DNA from: Bradyrhizobium erythrophlei
GTDB lineage: Bacteria > Pseudomonadota > Alphaproteobacteria > Rhizobiales > Xanthobacteraceae
DNA: 64,000 nt
Assembly (NCBI GenBank): GCA_900129675.1
Contig: FSRD01000001.1
Coordinates: 3,709,501 to 3,773,500 of the forward strand
Direction: 5' to 3'
Position numbers and translations under genes: made by a program. This document shows, piece after piece, positions 51,414 to 58,815 of this stretch (position 1 is the stretch's first letter; each line of letters begins with the position of its first letter). The notes under the pieces were generated by a model. The model saw only the letters and a list, made by a program, of their open reading frames with translations. It did not search any database and was not told the DNA's origin.

Positions 51414-52103
51414 TCAGGCGTCCATGTTCCGCAGATGCTGGCGATTGCGCAGCACGATCTGCCGGGCGCCGGAAAATCCGAGCACGCCCTCGCCGTGGAG
51501 CTGCGACAGCGCCCGCGACACCGTCTCCAGCGTCAATCCGAGATAGTCACCGATATCGCGGCGGCACATCGGAAGCGCCATCATCCCGGCAACGGCGAGG
51601 CGGCGATCCATCTCGAGCAGGAAATTCGCTACCCGTTCCATCGCGTTCTTGCGCCCCAGCAGCAGCATGTGATCTTCCGCATGCCGGAGCTCGCCCGCGG
51701 TCATGCTCCAGAGCTTGCGCGCGACCCGAACATCGACGCCGGCTGCCTGTTCGAGGCTGCTGCGTTTCACCAAACGTACATTGGTATCGATAATGGCTTC
51801 CGCCGCGAGGCGGTGGCTGGTTCCCGATTCCAGTCCGAAGACGTCGCCCGGCAGAAGAAACGAGCCGATCTGGCGGCGTCCGTCGGAAAGCAGCTTGTAG
51901 GTCCGAACCGCGCCGCGGATGATCTGATAGACGTATTCGGCCGGCTCATCCTCACCATAGATCTCTTCGTCCTTCCGGTACGAAAATTCCGACGCCACGA
52001 GGCCGGCGTGCCCGGTCAGGCCGCAGAACTGGTCGGGCTTGGTAAACGGGACCGGGGCGGCCTTGGTCGAGCTAATGGAAGTATTGAGCGATTGGGTGAG
52101 CAT
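51414..52103 (-). CDS. fixK: FixK2-like Crp/Fnr regulator
   Basis: The 229-residue protein has a Crp-type sensor domain (YRKDEEIYGEDEPAEYVYQIIRGAVRTYKLLSDGRRQIGSFLLPGDVFGLE) and HTH (LPMCRRDIGDYLGLTLETVSRAL). Cys-180 in LPMCRRD corresponds to the redox-sensitive Cys183 of B. diazoefficiens FixK2 allowing for the 3-residue length difference. FixK2 activates microaerobic genes (cbb3 oxidase, hemN, denitrification) at TTG-N8-CAA-type sites without needing a coeffector. It lies after the receiver gene and the fixJ/fixL remnants in FixLJ-K2 order. It looks intact. Confidence 0.9.
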   Translation of the reverse strand: MLTQSLNTSISSTKAAPVPFTKPDQFCGLTGHAGLVASEFSYRKDEEIYGEDEPAEYVYQIIRGAVRTYKLLSDGRRQIGSFLLPGDVFGLESGTSHRLAAEAIIDTNVRLVKRSSLEQAAGVDVRVARKLWSMTAGELRHAEDHMLLLGRKNAMERVANFLLEMDRRLAVAGMMALPMCRRDIGDYLGLTLETVSRALSQLHGEGVLGFSGARQIVLRNRQHLRNMDA

Positions 52104-52220
52104 GAGCCATCTCCTCTGTGGCGGATGACCAAACCCTACGCGAGGTGACGGAGGCTGAAAATTTCGCACGATATCTTAAGGGGAGCCCCCTAAGTAGTTT
52201 ACCGGAGGTCGCATCGGCGC

Positions 52221-52616
52221 TTATCGCCCGGCGGCCGGGCCTTCCTCGATGGCGCCCCGGATGCGGCTGACGAGGCTTTCCTCAAGATGGGGCTTCAGCA
52301 GAACGTGGTGAATGCCAGCCGCGGCGGCCTTTTCCTCGATGTTTTCATCCGGATAGCCGGTAATCAGAATGATCGGGGTGCCGACATGGTGGTTCCGCAG
52401 CCGGCTCGCCAGATCGATGCCGCTCATCGCCGGCATCTTGTAGTCGATCACGAAGCAATCGACCTTGCCGGCGATTTTCCCGTTCAGCAGCGCAGCGCCG
52501 CTACGAAACGTCTGAACGTCAAAACCGTCCGTTTCAAGCAGAAATCGCAGCGATCCGAGGACATCGGTGTCGTTGTCAACAACGTAGACAACAGGTGTTG
52601 GGGGCGCCGAGGCCAT
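52221..52616 (-). CDS. Single-domain response regulator of the fixLJ-fixK2 block
   Basis: The 131-residue protein is a lone receiver: VVYVVDNDTDVLGSLRFLLE (one acidic residue replaced by Asn in the usual DD pair), the phosphorylation-site Asp in DCFVIDYKMPAMSGIDLASRL, ILITGYPD and the Lys in HHVLLKPHLEESL. In B. diazoefficiens a receiver-only protein occupies the same place between fixJ and fixK2. It could modulate phosphate flow in the cascade. A FixK-type box lies 75 bases upstream. Confidence 0.88.
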   Translation of the reverse strand: MASAPPTPVVYVVDNDTDVLGSLRFLLETDGFDVQTFRSGAALLNGKIAGKVDCFVIDYKMPAMSGIDLASRLRNHHVGTPIILITGYPDENIEEKAAAAGIHHVLLKPHLEESLVSRIRGAIEEGPAAGR

Positions 52617-52690
52617 CAGGAATCATCGTCCGGATTGTGTTGGTGGTGTTGATGCATCCGGCATTGAAAGCGCATTTGCGCGCCGATGAC

Positions 52691-52704
52691 TTGATTTACC
52701 TCAA
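52691..52704. promoter_or_regulatory. FixK/FNR-type box upstream of the receiver gene
   Basis: TTGATTTACCTCAA is a full TTGA-N6-TCAA match, overlapping the last codons of the fixJ remnant and 75 bases before the receiver start. Confidence 0.65.
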
Positions 52705-53047
52705 TTCTTGATCGCGCCGGCGCGCATCGCAAGACGAACAAGTTCCGAGAGGCTGCCGGCCTGCATCTTGGTCATGACATTGGCCCGGTAGACTTCAATG
52801 GTACGGGGGCTGATGTCGTACTCCCTGGCAATCAACTTGTTCGAGAGGCCAGCGATCAGGCCCTCCATGACTTGACGTTCCCTTGGGCTCAGGCTCGCTA
52901 TCCTTGCGGCGATCTCCACCGTGACGGCTTCGGTCTGCGCTCCGGACTCGGCCTGCTTCAGCGCGATATCGATCATGCCGATCAGGCGGTCGTCCTCGAA
53001 TGGCTTCCATCGTCGTCGATAACATAGACCTTTCCCCTATGCGCCAT
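52701..53047 (-). pseudogene. fixJ: fixJ with receiver domain deleted and frameshifted
   Basis: The start MAHRGKVYVIDDD is a receiver N-terminus, but after the acidic cluster the next bases encode, in a shifted frame, KPFEDDRLIGMIDIALKQAE, i.e. the end of the receiver. About 90 codons including the phosphorylation-site Asp are deleted. The DNA-binding part is intact from ATG 52976 (ASLSPRERQVMEGLIAGLSNKLIAREYDISPRTIEVYRANVMTKMQA), so a receiver-less FixJ output domain could still be made. The start overlaps the fixL stop by 11 bases, as in the native operon. Confidence 0.9.
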
Positions 53048-54008
53048 CTGTCACACTCTCGCTTGATGCGGCGGGCAATGTGAAGCGAAACGTCGCGCCG
53101 CCCGAAGCATTGGCCTCAGCCCACATCCGACCGCCATGCGCTTCGATAATCGAGCGGCTGATCGACAGGCCGACGCCCATGCCGGTTTCCTTGGTCGTAA
53201 AGAAGGTCTGAAACAGGCTTTGCAACACGTCATCCCCGAAGCCGGATCCGGTATCGGATACCGCAATTTCGATCATATCGTCGGCTACCGGCGTATTGGT
53301 TGCTGTCAGATCGCGGCGCGATGATTGCGCCATGGCTTCGAGCGCGTTGCGGAACAGATTGACCAGCACCTGCTGGATCTGGACCCGGTCCACCAGCACC
53401 TGATCGCAATGTGGGTCCAGGTGGAAGCGAAGCTGCACGCCCTGCTCACGGGCGCCGGTGAGACCGAGCGCGCCGGCTTCCTCGATCAGTTTGGAAAGGC
53501 TTTCGACACGTTTCTCGGATTCTCCCCGCGCCACGAAATCGCGAAGCCGTCGGATGATCTGCCCGGCGCGGATCGCCTGCTCGGCAGCACGGTCCAGCGC
53601 GCTTTCAATCTTTGCAATGTTGGGATCGGCGCTGGCGCTCAGCAGGCGGCGGGACCCCTTCAGGTAATTGCTGATCGCGGCGAGCGGCTGATTGAGCTCG
53701 TGCGCAAGCGCCGACGCCATCTCTCCCATCGCGCTCAGGCGCGAGACGTGAACGAGACTCGGATTGCAGTTCCTGAAGCCGCGCCTGGGTCTGATGATGC
53801 TCGGTCAGGTCGCGGACGAAGCCGGTGAAATAGGGTGCTCCACCTGATTGCATTTCGCCGATTGAAAGATGCATCGGGAAAGTGGTTCCGTCCTTGCGTT
53901 GACCGGTTACGATCCGGCCGATGCCGATGATATGCCGTTCGCCGGTGGATCGATAGCGGGCGAGGTATCCGTCATGGCGCGAACGGTCCGGATTCGGCAT
54001 CAGGATGC
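53037..54008 (-). pseudogene. fixL: fixL remnant (haem PAS sensor kinase), 5'-truncated and frameshifted
   Basis: Homology begins at ILMPNPDRSRHDG, about residue 190 of B. diazoefficiens FixL, keeping the haem-ligand His (RSRH) and the Arg in GIGRIVTGQRKDGTTFPMHLS. An extra T at about 53758 shifts the frame between LQELQSE and LVHVSRLSAMGEM. The kinase part (MGEMASALAHELNQPLAAISNY with the phospho-acceptor His, then N, G1 and G2 boxes up to SVTDGA) is an open 230-residue frame. The N-terminal ~190 residues are replaced by repeat DNA. Oxygen sensing should be lost. Confidence 0.9.
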
Positions 54009-54019
54009 ATGGTCACACT

Positions 54020-54200
54020 CCCGTGTCCCGACCACCATAGCACATTTCGCGTAATGAGCGGTTATGGAATGCGGAATCCCACGGAGCCGAACCGCTTCGC
54101 TGACAATGTCTGCTATCGGCGGAACAGCGGACAACATCTGCTCAAGTTGAGTTTTTCCGTTTTTGACCCAACTCGGACATCGGCGCTTCAGTGTCCCAAG
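54020..54200. repeat. Dispersed repeat at the fixL break point
   Basis: The block contains TGACAATGTCTGCTATCGG, GCGGACAACATCTGC and CGTTTTTGACCCAACTCGGA. The last word recurs with small changes at 55434, 57498 and 58627. I associate these with a dispersed non-coding repeat of Bradyrhizobium. It directly abuts the truncated end of fixL, so its arrival or recombination probably removed the fixL 5' half. Confidence 0.6.
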
Positions 54201-54269
54201 TGGTGGGGTCACAATGCCTGCTGATAATTCTTCATAGGCAACCCCTCCGCCAGTCCAGCTTCAGAAACG

Positions 54270-54283
54270 TTGATCTAGGTCAA
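54270..54283. promoter_or_regulatory. FixK/FNR-type box upstream of a small gene
   Basis: TTGATCTAGGTCAA is a full TTGA-N6-TCAA match, 54 bases before the start at 54337. Confidence 0.7.
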
Positions 54284-54336
54284 GCAAAAGCACAGAAGTC
54301 TGACGCTAGATCGTCACGCTCAACAGAGAGAGACAG

Positions 54337-54606
54337 ATGAACGAAGGCTTTGAGCAGTTCCTGTCGACGATGATCGAGCAGTGCCTCGACGAGCATGATA
54401 TGCAGCCGCCGCTCGTCGTCTGCACCGTGGGTGACAACGGCAGCGTGCTGGTGGCAGGTTTCAACGAAGGTGCGAAGCTTGTCGTGTTGACCAAGCACTG
54501 CGAGAACGACGCGTTCACACTGCCAATAAAAGTCACTATGGTCAGCCAAAACAGGACCGCGCGCCTCGTCATCGAGTGCGACGGAAATATCAGCCGGCTT
54601 CACTGA
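54337..54606 (+). CDS. Small hypothetical protein with a FixK-type box
   Basis: An 89-residue soluble protein (MNEGFEQFLSTMIEQCLDEH...) with VVCTVGDNGSVLVAGFNEGAKLVVL and FTLPIKVTMVSQNRTARLVIE, an alternating strand pattern. GAGAGAGACAG precedes the ATG. With the box 54 bases upstream it is probably induced at low oxygen. The family is not known to me. Confidence 0.7.
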   Translation: MNEGFEQFLSTMIEQCLDEHDMQPPLVVCTVGDNGSVLVAGFNEGAKLVVLTKHCENDAFTLPIKVTMVSQNRTARLVIECDGNISRLH

Positions 54607-54657
54607 TCATCGAGGTCGGGAGGCATTTGGGGCGCGCCATTGGGCCACTGGTGTGGC

Positions 54658-55272
54658 TCACACCGCCGAATGACCCAGCCGCTTAGCGATCAGGACCAGT
54701 TCAGCCAACGACCGTACGTCCATTTTCTCCATGACCCTGTGTCGATGCGCCTTGATCGTCCGTTCGGTCGCGCCCAGTTCATACGCAATCTGCTTGTTCA
54801 TCTTGCCTTGAATCACCAAGTTGTAAACCTGCCGCTCACGCGGGGTCAACGTAGCAACAAGAGTACGCAGGAGGTTCAGCTCGCTCCGGAGCTTTCTTGA
54901 AACATCATGCCGAGCTATTGCGCGTTCAATTGCCGCGAGTAGTACGTCGGATGTCACGGGTTTGACCAGAAAATCATCCGCACCGGCCTTGATCGTCTGT
55001 ACGACAGTTTTGATATCGTCGTAGGCGGAAACAAACACAACTGGGAGCGTTGAACCGGCTTCGTACAGCCAGGCTTGTAGCTCCAGGCCGTTAGGTCCGG
55101 GTATGCTGACATCGACGAGAAGGCAGCCAAGTCGGCTATCGCCGCGTTGCTGATTCAGGACTTGTTCGGCAGACGAATATATCTGCACCTCATATCCGGC
55201 TAGCTCCAGTCGCTGTCGAGCAGCGGTGTGGAACGAAACGTCGTCGTCGACGATGTAAACCACGCCGGGCAA
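54658..55272 (-). CDS. FixJ/NarL-type response regulator
   Basis: The 204-residue protein has an N-terminal receiver (VVYIVDDDVSFHTAARQRLE; phospho-acceptor Asp in CLLVDVSIPGPNGLELQ; VVFVSAYDD; Lys in DFLVKPV) and a LuxR-type HTH (LTPRERQVYNLVIQGKMNKQIAYELGATERTIKAHRHRVMEKM). It is intact and FixJ-like in layout, with no adjacent kinase gene. It could in principle take input from another kinase or from the FixL kinase remnant, but that is speculation. Confidence 0.92.
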   Translation of the reverse strand: MPGVVYIVDDDVSFHTAARQRLELAGYEVQIYSSAEQVLNQQRGDSRLGCLLVDVSIPGPNGLELQAWLYEAGSTLPVVFVSAYDDIKTVVQTIKAGADDFLVKPVTSDVLLAAIERAIARHDVSRKLRSELNLLRTLVATLTPRERQVYNLVIQGKMNKQIAYELGATERTIKAHRHRVMEKMDVRSLAELVLIAKRLGHSAV

Positions 55273-55548
55273 CAGTACCCCCTGTCACACGCGATGCTGG
55301 GACCTTACCGGGGTCCGTAACCGCCGTACAGTAAAAATGCTCGTCGCTTTCTACGGAGGTTCATGCCTTCGGTCTGCGCGAAAGTGTACATTGAAATGCA
55401 GTTTCCGTGCGATCGCATTTTAAGGGCGTCAGGACCGTTTTTGACCCTGAGCGGACCCTCCGTCTCTTCACTATTGGTCGATCATTTTGTGTCCAAAAAG
55501 GCCCCCTCGGCCGAAGCCGAGCGGGGCCAACCTAAGAAGTGACGCGAT

Positions 55549-56046
55549 TTAGTTTGTGCGCACTGCTGGCGCTCGTTTCCACACCAGTATAGTGGGCGTT
55601 CCTGGACCAACCGATGGCGCCGGGTTTGTGTACGTGAGTTGATCGGCTGTGAGAGAGACATTCGTTCGCTTCTGGTCGGTTCCAGTCCAATTCGGGAACG
55701 AAGACGCCTCGACGTGGAGCACCAGCTCCGTCCCGTTCATTGTATATGTGCCATAGTAAGAGATACTTCCGTGCACGATTGCATTGTTTTCCTCGGGGGT
55801 TCCCATATCACGTTTGTTTGCCGCGATTTTTTTGAGGTCAGCGCGCAAGAGTTGGAGCGAGAAACGGCCATTCGCATCGAAGGTCAGGTTGCCCTTTGGA
55901 TTGGGGCCAAATACCTCCGCCGAAACAGGTGTCCACGTTCCGACCAGGTCCTTCGCGGATTGTGCGACAGCGGTGCCAACGGAGAACGCGAGTCCCAGAA
56001 TTAGCAGCGCCAAACTCGTGGTCATGACTGTGATGGATCGCTTCAT
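55549..56046 (-). CDS. Exported lipocalin-like domain protein
   Basis: The 165-residue protein has a signal peptide ending AVAQSA and a lipocalin-like beta-barrel sequence: KDLVGTWTPVSAEVFGPNPKGNLTFDANGRFSLQLLR, then IVHGSISYYGTYTMNGTELVLHVEASSFPNWTGTDQKR. It is periplasmic and probably binds a small hydrophobic ligand. GGGAGGAA precedes the ATG. It follows the DUF1330 gene by 17 bases and forms an operon with it. Confidence 0.85.
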   Translation of the reverse strand: MKRSITVMTTSLALLILGLAFSVGTAVAQSAKDLVGTWTPVSAEVFGPNPKGNLTFDANGRFSLQLLRADLKKIAANKRDMGTPEENNAIVHGSISYYGTYTMNGTELVLHVEASSFPNWTGTDQKRTNVSLTADQLTYTNPAPSVGPGTPTILVWKRAPAVRTN

Positions 56047-56063
56047 GGTATTCCTCCCTGGTT

Positions 56064-56444
56064 CTACTTCTCGACTTCGACGACGTACCGCCGTACTACC
56101 TTAACCGCCTTCTCACGCTGGGGTGCAAGGTCCGTCCAGGCTTTCGACTTGTAGAATGCCACTGCGTCGTCAAGGCTGTCCCATTCGACGATGGCCGCGC
56201 TCTTGGGAGGCTGTCCACCCTCTATTTGAACAACCCGTCCGGCTGCGGTGCGTAAAGCTCGACCATGGGCTGCCTCTATCGCCTTCCGGGCGGCAGGGAG
56301 GTATGTGGCTTGGAATGAAGCATCAAGGATTTCAGCTTCGCTGATGGAGTAAGCTTTCGTTTTGGCTCCTTGGGCGTGGAGGCCCTGAAGCGCGATAGCA
56401 CCAATTGCGATGCCTGCGAGCAATGTCATCGTATAAGTTTTCAT
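56064..56444 (-). CDS. Exported DUF1330 domain protein
   Basis: The 126-residue protein has a signal peptide (MKTYTMTLLAGIAIGAIALQGLHAQ) and a DUF1330 ferredoxin-like fold: KAYSISEAEILDASFQATYLPAARKAIE and SAAIVEWDSLDDAVAFYKSKAWTDLAPQREKA. The family is related to dimeric alpha/beta-barrel proteins of unknown function. It is first in a two-gene unit with the lipocalin-like gene. Confidence 0.88.
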   Translation of the reverse strand: MKTYTMTLLAGIAIGAIALQGLHAQGAKTKAYSISEAEILDASFQATYLPAARKAIEAAHGRALRTAAGRVVQIEGGQPPKSAAIVEWDSLDDAVAFYKSKAWTDLAPQREKAVKVVRRYVVEVEK

Positions 56445-56731
56445 GACTTCCTCCCAGTTGCTTGCCGATGATCAGGCGGCCAGTAGTACTGCTATTTGAG
56501 ACCGTGCGGTGAGCAATTTAGGACGCCGGACTCGCGGAATTAGTCCGGCGGCACTCGGCGTCCATAGGAACGCAACATGAGTGGACGTTGCAAGTCAGGT
56601 AGCCACTGACAGAATGCGAGGCCGTGGCCGCAACGGTAACCGAGCGGGTTTTGGGAAATCGGTGATATCGTCAGCCTGTTGAAAGCGTGGGAGGCCGCCC
56701 AAGTGAGGCGGTCTATCTGGGAGCAAGGGCC

Positions 56732-56842
56732 ATGGAATGGTTTAGCCGGAAAACATCGATAGCAGGTACCCAAATTTCCAATTGGATACTCGTTCTTGCG
56801 GCTCTCGTCGTAATCTGGATTATCTATCGCGCTGCAACGTGA
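56732..56842 (+). CDS. 36-residue single-span membrane protein
   Basis: MEWFSRKTSIAGTQISN followed by a hydrophobic helix (WILVLAALVVIWIIYRA). The amphipathic start plus one helix and good codon use support a real small protein; similar micropeptides (MxWFSRKTSIAG) occur in Bradyrhizobium in my recollection. Too short for most gene finders. Function unknown. Confidence 0.6.
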   Translation: MEWFSRKTSIAGTQISNWILVLAALVVIWIIYRAAT

Positions 56843-57027
56843 CGGTGGCTGCTTCCCCCTACGCCGTTGCTCACGGCGCTTCAGCCATTCGATAATCTCG
56901 TCGTCAACGCAATGGATCTTGGAGGCGAGGTGCTTGTCAGTGAGCTTCGCTCCACCGTAGCAGCGGGATGCCAGGGATCGACCTGCTACTGGACACTTCA
57001 CTGGGCTACTTCGGCAGTGGCTCAGTA

Positions 57028-57267
57028 TCAATTCTGTCCATCGGCAGATTGCCCGCGCTGATTCCAGCGAATAGCAGACCAAGCTCTTTCGTGGAGATAA
57101 TACAGCAGCATCTTTGTGGCCATTTCTGCGATGGCAATCGACCCGGCGAGTTTGACGCTCCCTGTGAAGATGAAGCTCAATACGAACGTGTCCACGCTAC
57201 CGGTGATCCGCCAACTGACCGCCTTGGCGATTGATCGAGGATGAGAGTCTTCCGTGCGAACAGACAT
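57028..57267 (-). CDS. DUF2061 membrane protein
   Basis: The 79-residue protein matches DUF2061: SIAKAVSWRITGSVDTFVLSFIFTGSVKLAGSIAIAEMATKMLLYYLHERAW contains two transmembrane helices with the conserved K-A-x-S-W-R start and Y-x-HER-W end. GGAGGTG precedes ATG 57267. The function of the family is unknown; it is often near sulfate-assimilation genes in other bacteria, but not here. Confidence 0.88.
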   Translation of the reverse strand: MSVRTEDSHPRSIAKAVSWRITGSVDTFVLSFIFTGSVKLAGSIAIAEMATKMLLYYLHERAWSAIRWNQRGQSADGQN

Positions 57268-57282
57268 CGGCACCTCCAACCA

Positions 57283-57564
57283 TCACAACGCGTCTCTTGT
57301 GTGTTTATTGAGGCGCATGGCCAATGAGATATGCTGTCGTCCCGGTCCCTGAACAAGCGCCGTCGTATTTGCCGGGATTGGCTTTGATGGCGAGCTTCGT
57401 TCCACCGCAACAGACGACGACATCGCCATCGGCAGCGTAGCTGACCGATGCCTGCTTTCGGGGGTAAAACAGACATCCCATTTCAAGGGCGTCAGGACCG
57501 TTTTTGACCCAACTGCGACATTGTTGGTGCATTGCGGTAGTAGCTTTGATATCGGTTGTAGCAC
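57283..57564. repeat. Dispersed repeat region
   Basis: Minus-strand frames here give phrases such as ALVQGPGRQHISLAMRLNK and MSVLPPKAG that I associate with spurious short proteins repeated in Bradyrhizobium genomes, and the block contains another CGTTTTTGACCCAACT word (57498). I see no real gene. It fills most of the gap between the DUF2061 gene and the binding-protein gene. Confidence 0.5.
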
Positions 57565-57618
57565 CTAGAAAGGAACTCGTTTGAGCAATAGGATGCGTCG
57601 TCCTGTTACTAGGTGATG

Positions 57619-58614
57619 GGGATGCGGCGGCGAGAATTTCTCGGTGTGCTAGGTGGCGCGGCAGCGACGTGGCCGGGCTTTCCGCGAACCGTGCTCGCGC
57701 AGGCCTCAGGAGCCAATCCTGAAATCGTTCTGTTCTATGCGGGTCCGACCGCGTCGGCGGAGGCACGTGCGAAGCTGGTACGGGACACGCTAAGCGCGGA
57801 GGGCCTAGTCGAAGGTAAAGATTTTGTGCTGTCGATGAGTGTGGCAAGCGACAATGGGCAGTTGCTGAAGCTCGCGAAGGATCTAGTGCGGCCAAGCGTA
57901 AGAGCGATATTGGCGGTTGGTCCGGTGGCGCTGCGAGCCGCCCGAACGGTCACCGCCACGATCCCGATCGTCGCACTGGATCTAGAAACCGATCCGGTGA
58001 AGGCGGGGTTTGCAGAGAGTCTCTCCCATCCGGGCGGCAACGTGACCGGGCTGTTTTTCGACTTTCCGGAGTTTAGCGGCAAGCTGCTTGGACTGTTGCA
58101 GGAAGCAAGGCCAGGCTTATCACGTGTTGCCGCACTCTGGGATCCGGCGAGCGGATCGGTGCAGATCGAGGCAGCGGTCGCTGCCGCTGCCGCACGAGGC
58201 CTGCAATTGCAGACCCTGAAAGTCGATGATCTCGGAAAGCTGCCGGAAGCATTTGCCGCCATGGATGCGCAGCAGGCACAAGGTCTAATCGTCCTGTCCT
58301 CGCCCTTGTTCAGCGCCATCAGTGGCATCAGGCAGGTCGCGGAGCAGGCAGCGTTGCATCGCCTCCCCGGGATCACGCTGTTTCCCGAATTCGCGAAATC
58401 AGGCGGGCTCATGGGCTATGGTCCCAGCCTCGACGATCTATACCCACGGCCAGCCGCTATGATCGCAAAGATCTTGCGGGGGGAAAAGCCGGGTGACCTG
58501 CCGCTGGAACGGCCAAGCCGGTACCGCTTTGTCGTCAACCTCAAGGCAGCCAAGGCGCTCGGTCTCCAGCTGTCGCCGTCGCTGGTCGCGCGCGCCGATG
58601 AGGTGATCGAATAA
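57619..58614 (+). CDS. ABC transporter substrate-binding protein (ABC_sub_bind, PF04392 type)
   Basis: The ~331-residue protein has a twin-arginine-like leader (MRRREFLGVLGGAAATWP) and the family's pattern: VRDTLSAEGLVEGKDFVL, AVGPVALRAARTVTATIPIVALDLETDPVKAGFAESLSHPGGNVTGLF, and PGITLFPEFAKSGGLMGYGPSLDDLYPRPA, ending with VARADEVIE. These proteins are abundant in Bradyrhizobium and usually orphan; ligands are largely unknown. ATG 57613 is an alternative start two codons upstream. Confidence 0.88.
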   Translation, partial: GMRRREFLGVLGGAAATWPGFPRTVLAQASGANPEIVLFYAGPTASAEARAKLVRDTLSAEGLVEGKDFVLSMSVASDNGQLLKLAKDLVRPSVRAILAVGPVALRAARTVTATIPIVALDLETDPVKAGFAESLSHPGGNVTGLFFDFPEFSGKLLGLLQEARPGLSRVAALWDPASGSVQIEAAVAAAAARGLQLQTLKVDDLGKLPEAFAAMDAQQAQGLIVLSSPLFSAISGIRQVAEQAALHRLPGITLFPEFAKSGGLMGYGPSLDDLYPRPAAMIAKILRGEKPGDLPLERPSRYRFVVNLKAAKALGLQLSPSLVARADEVIE

Positions 58615-58815
58615 CCTCGCGACTTCCGTTTTTGACCCAACTCAGACCTCCCGAGTTGACGGATGTTGCCGCCCGATGCGCCGGCCCGGCGAAGGCCGTT
58701 AGAGGCCCCACAGGCCCGCAGCAAAGTGCTAGGCTGAGCATCCCCACGAAGCCAGCCTGATGTGGTGGAGGTAGCTGGGTGGCAGGCCCCTGCGGTCTGG
58801 TCCTTAGAGGGTATT

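Noticed and set aside
56540..57082. A 180-codon minus-strand frame
   Set aside because: It overlaps the 36-residue membrane peptide and the DUF2061 gene in another phase, and is cysteine/arginine-rich without a domain.
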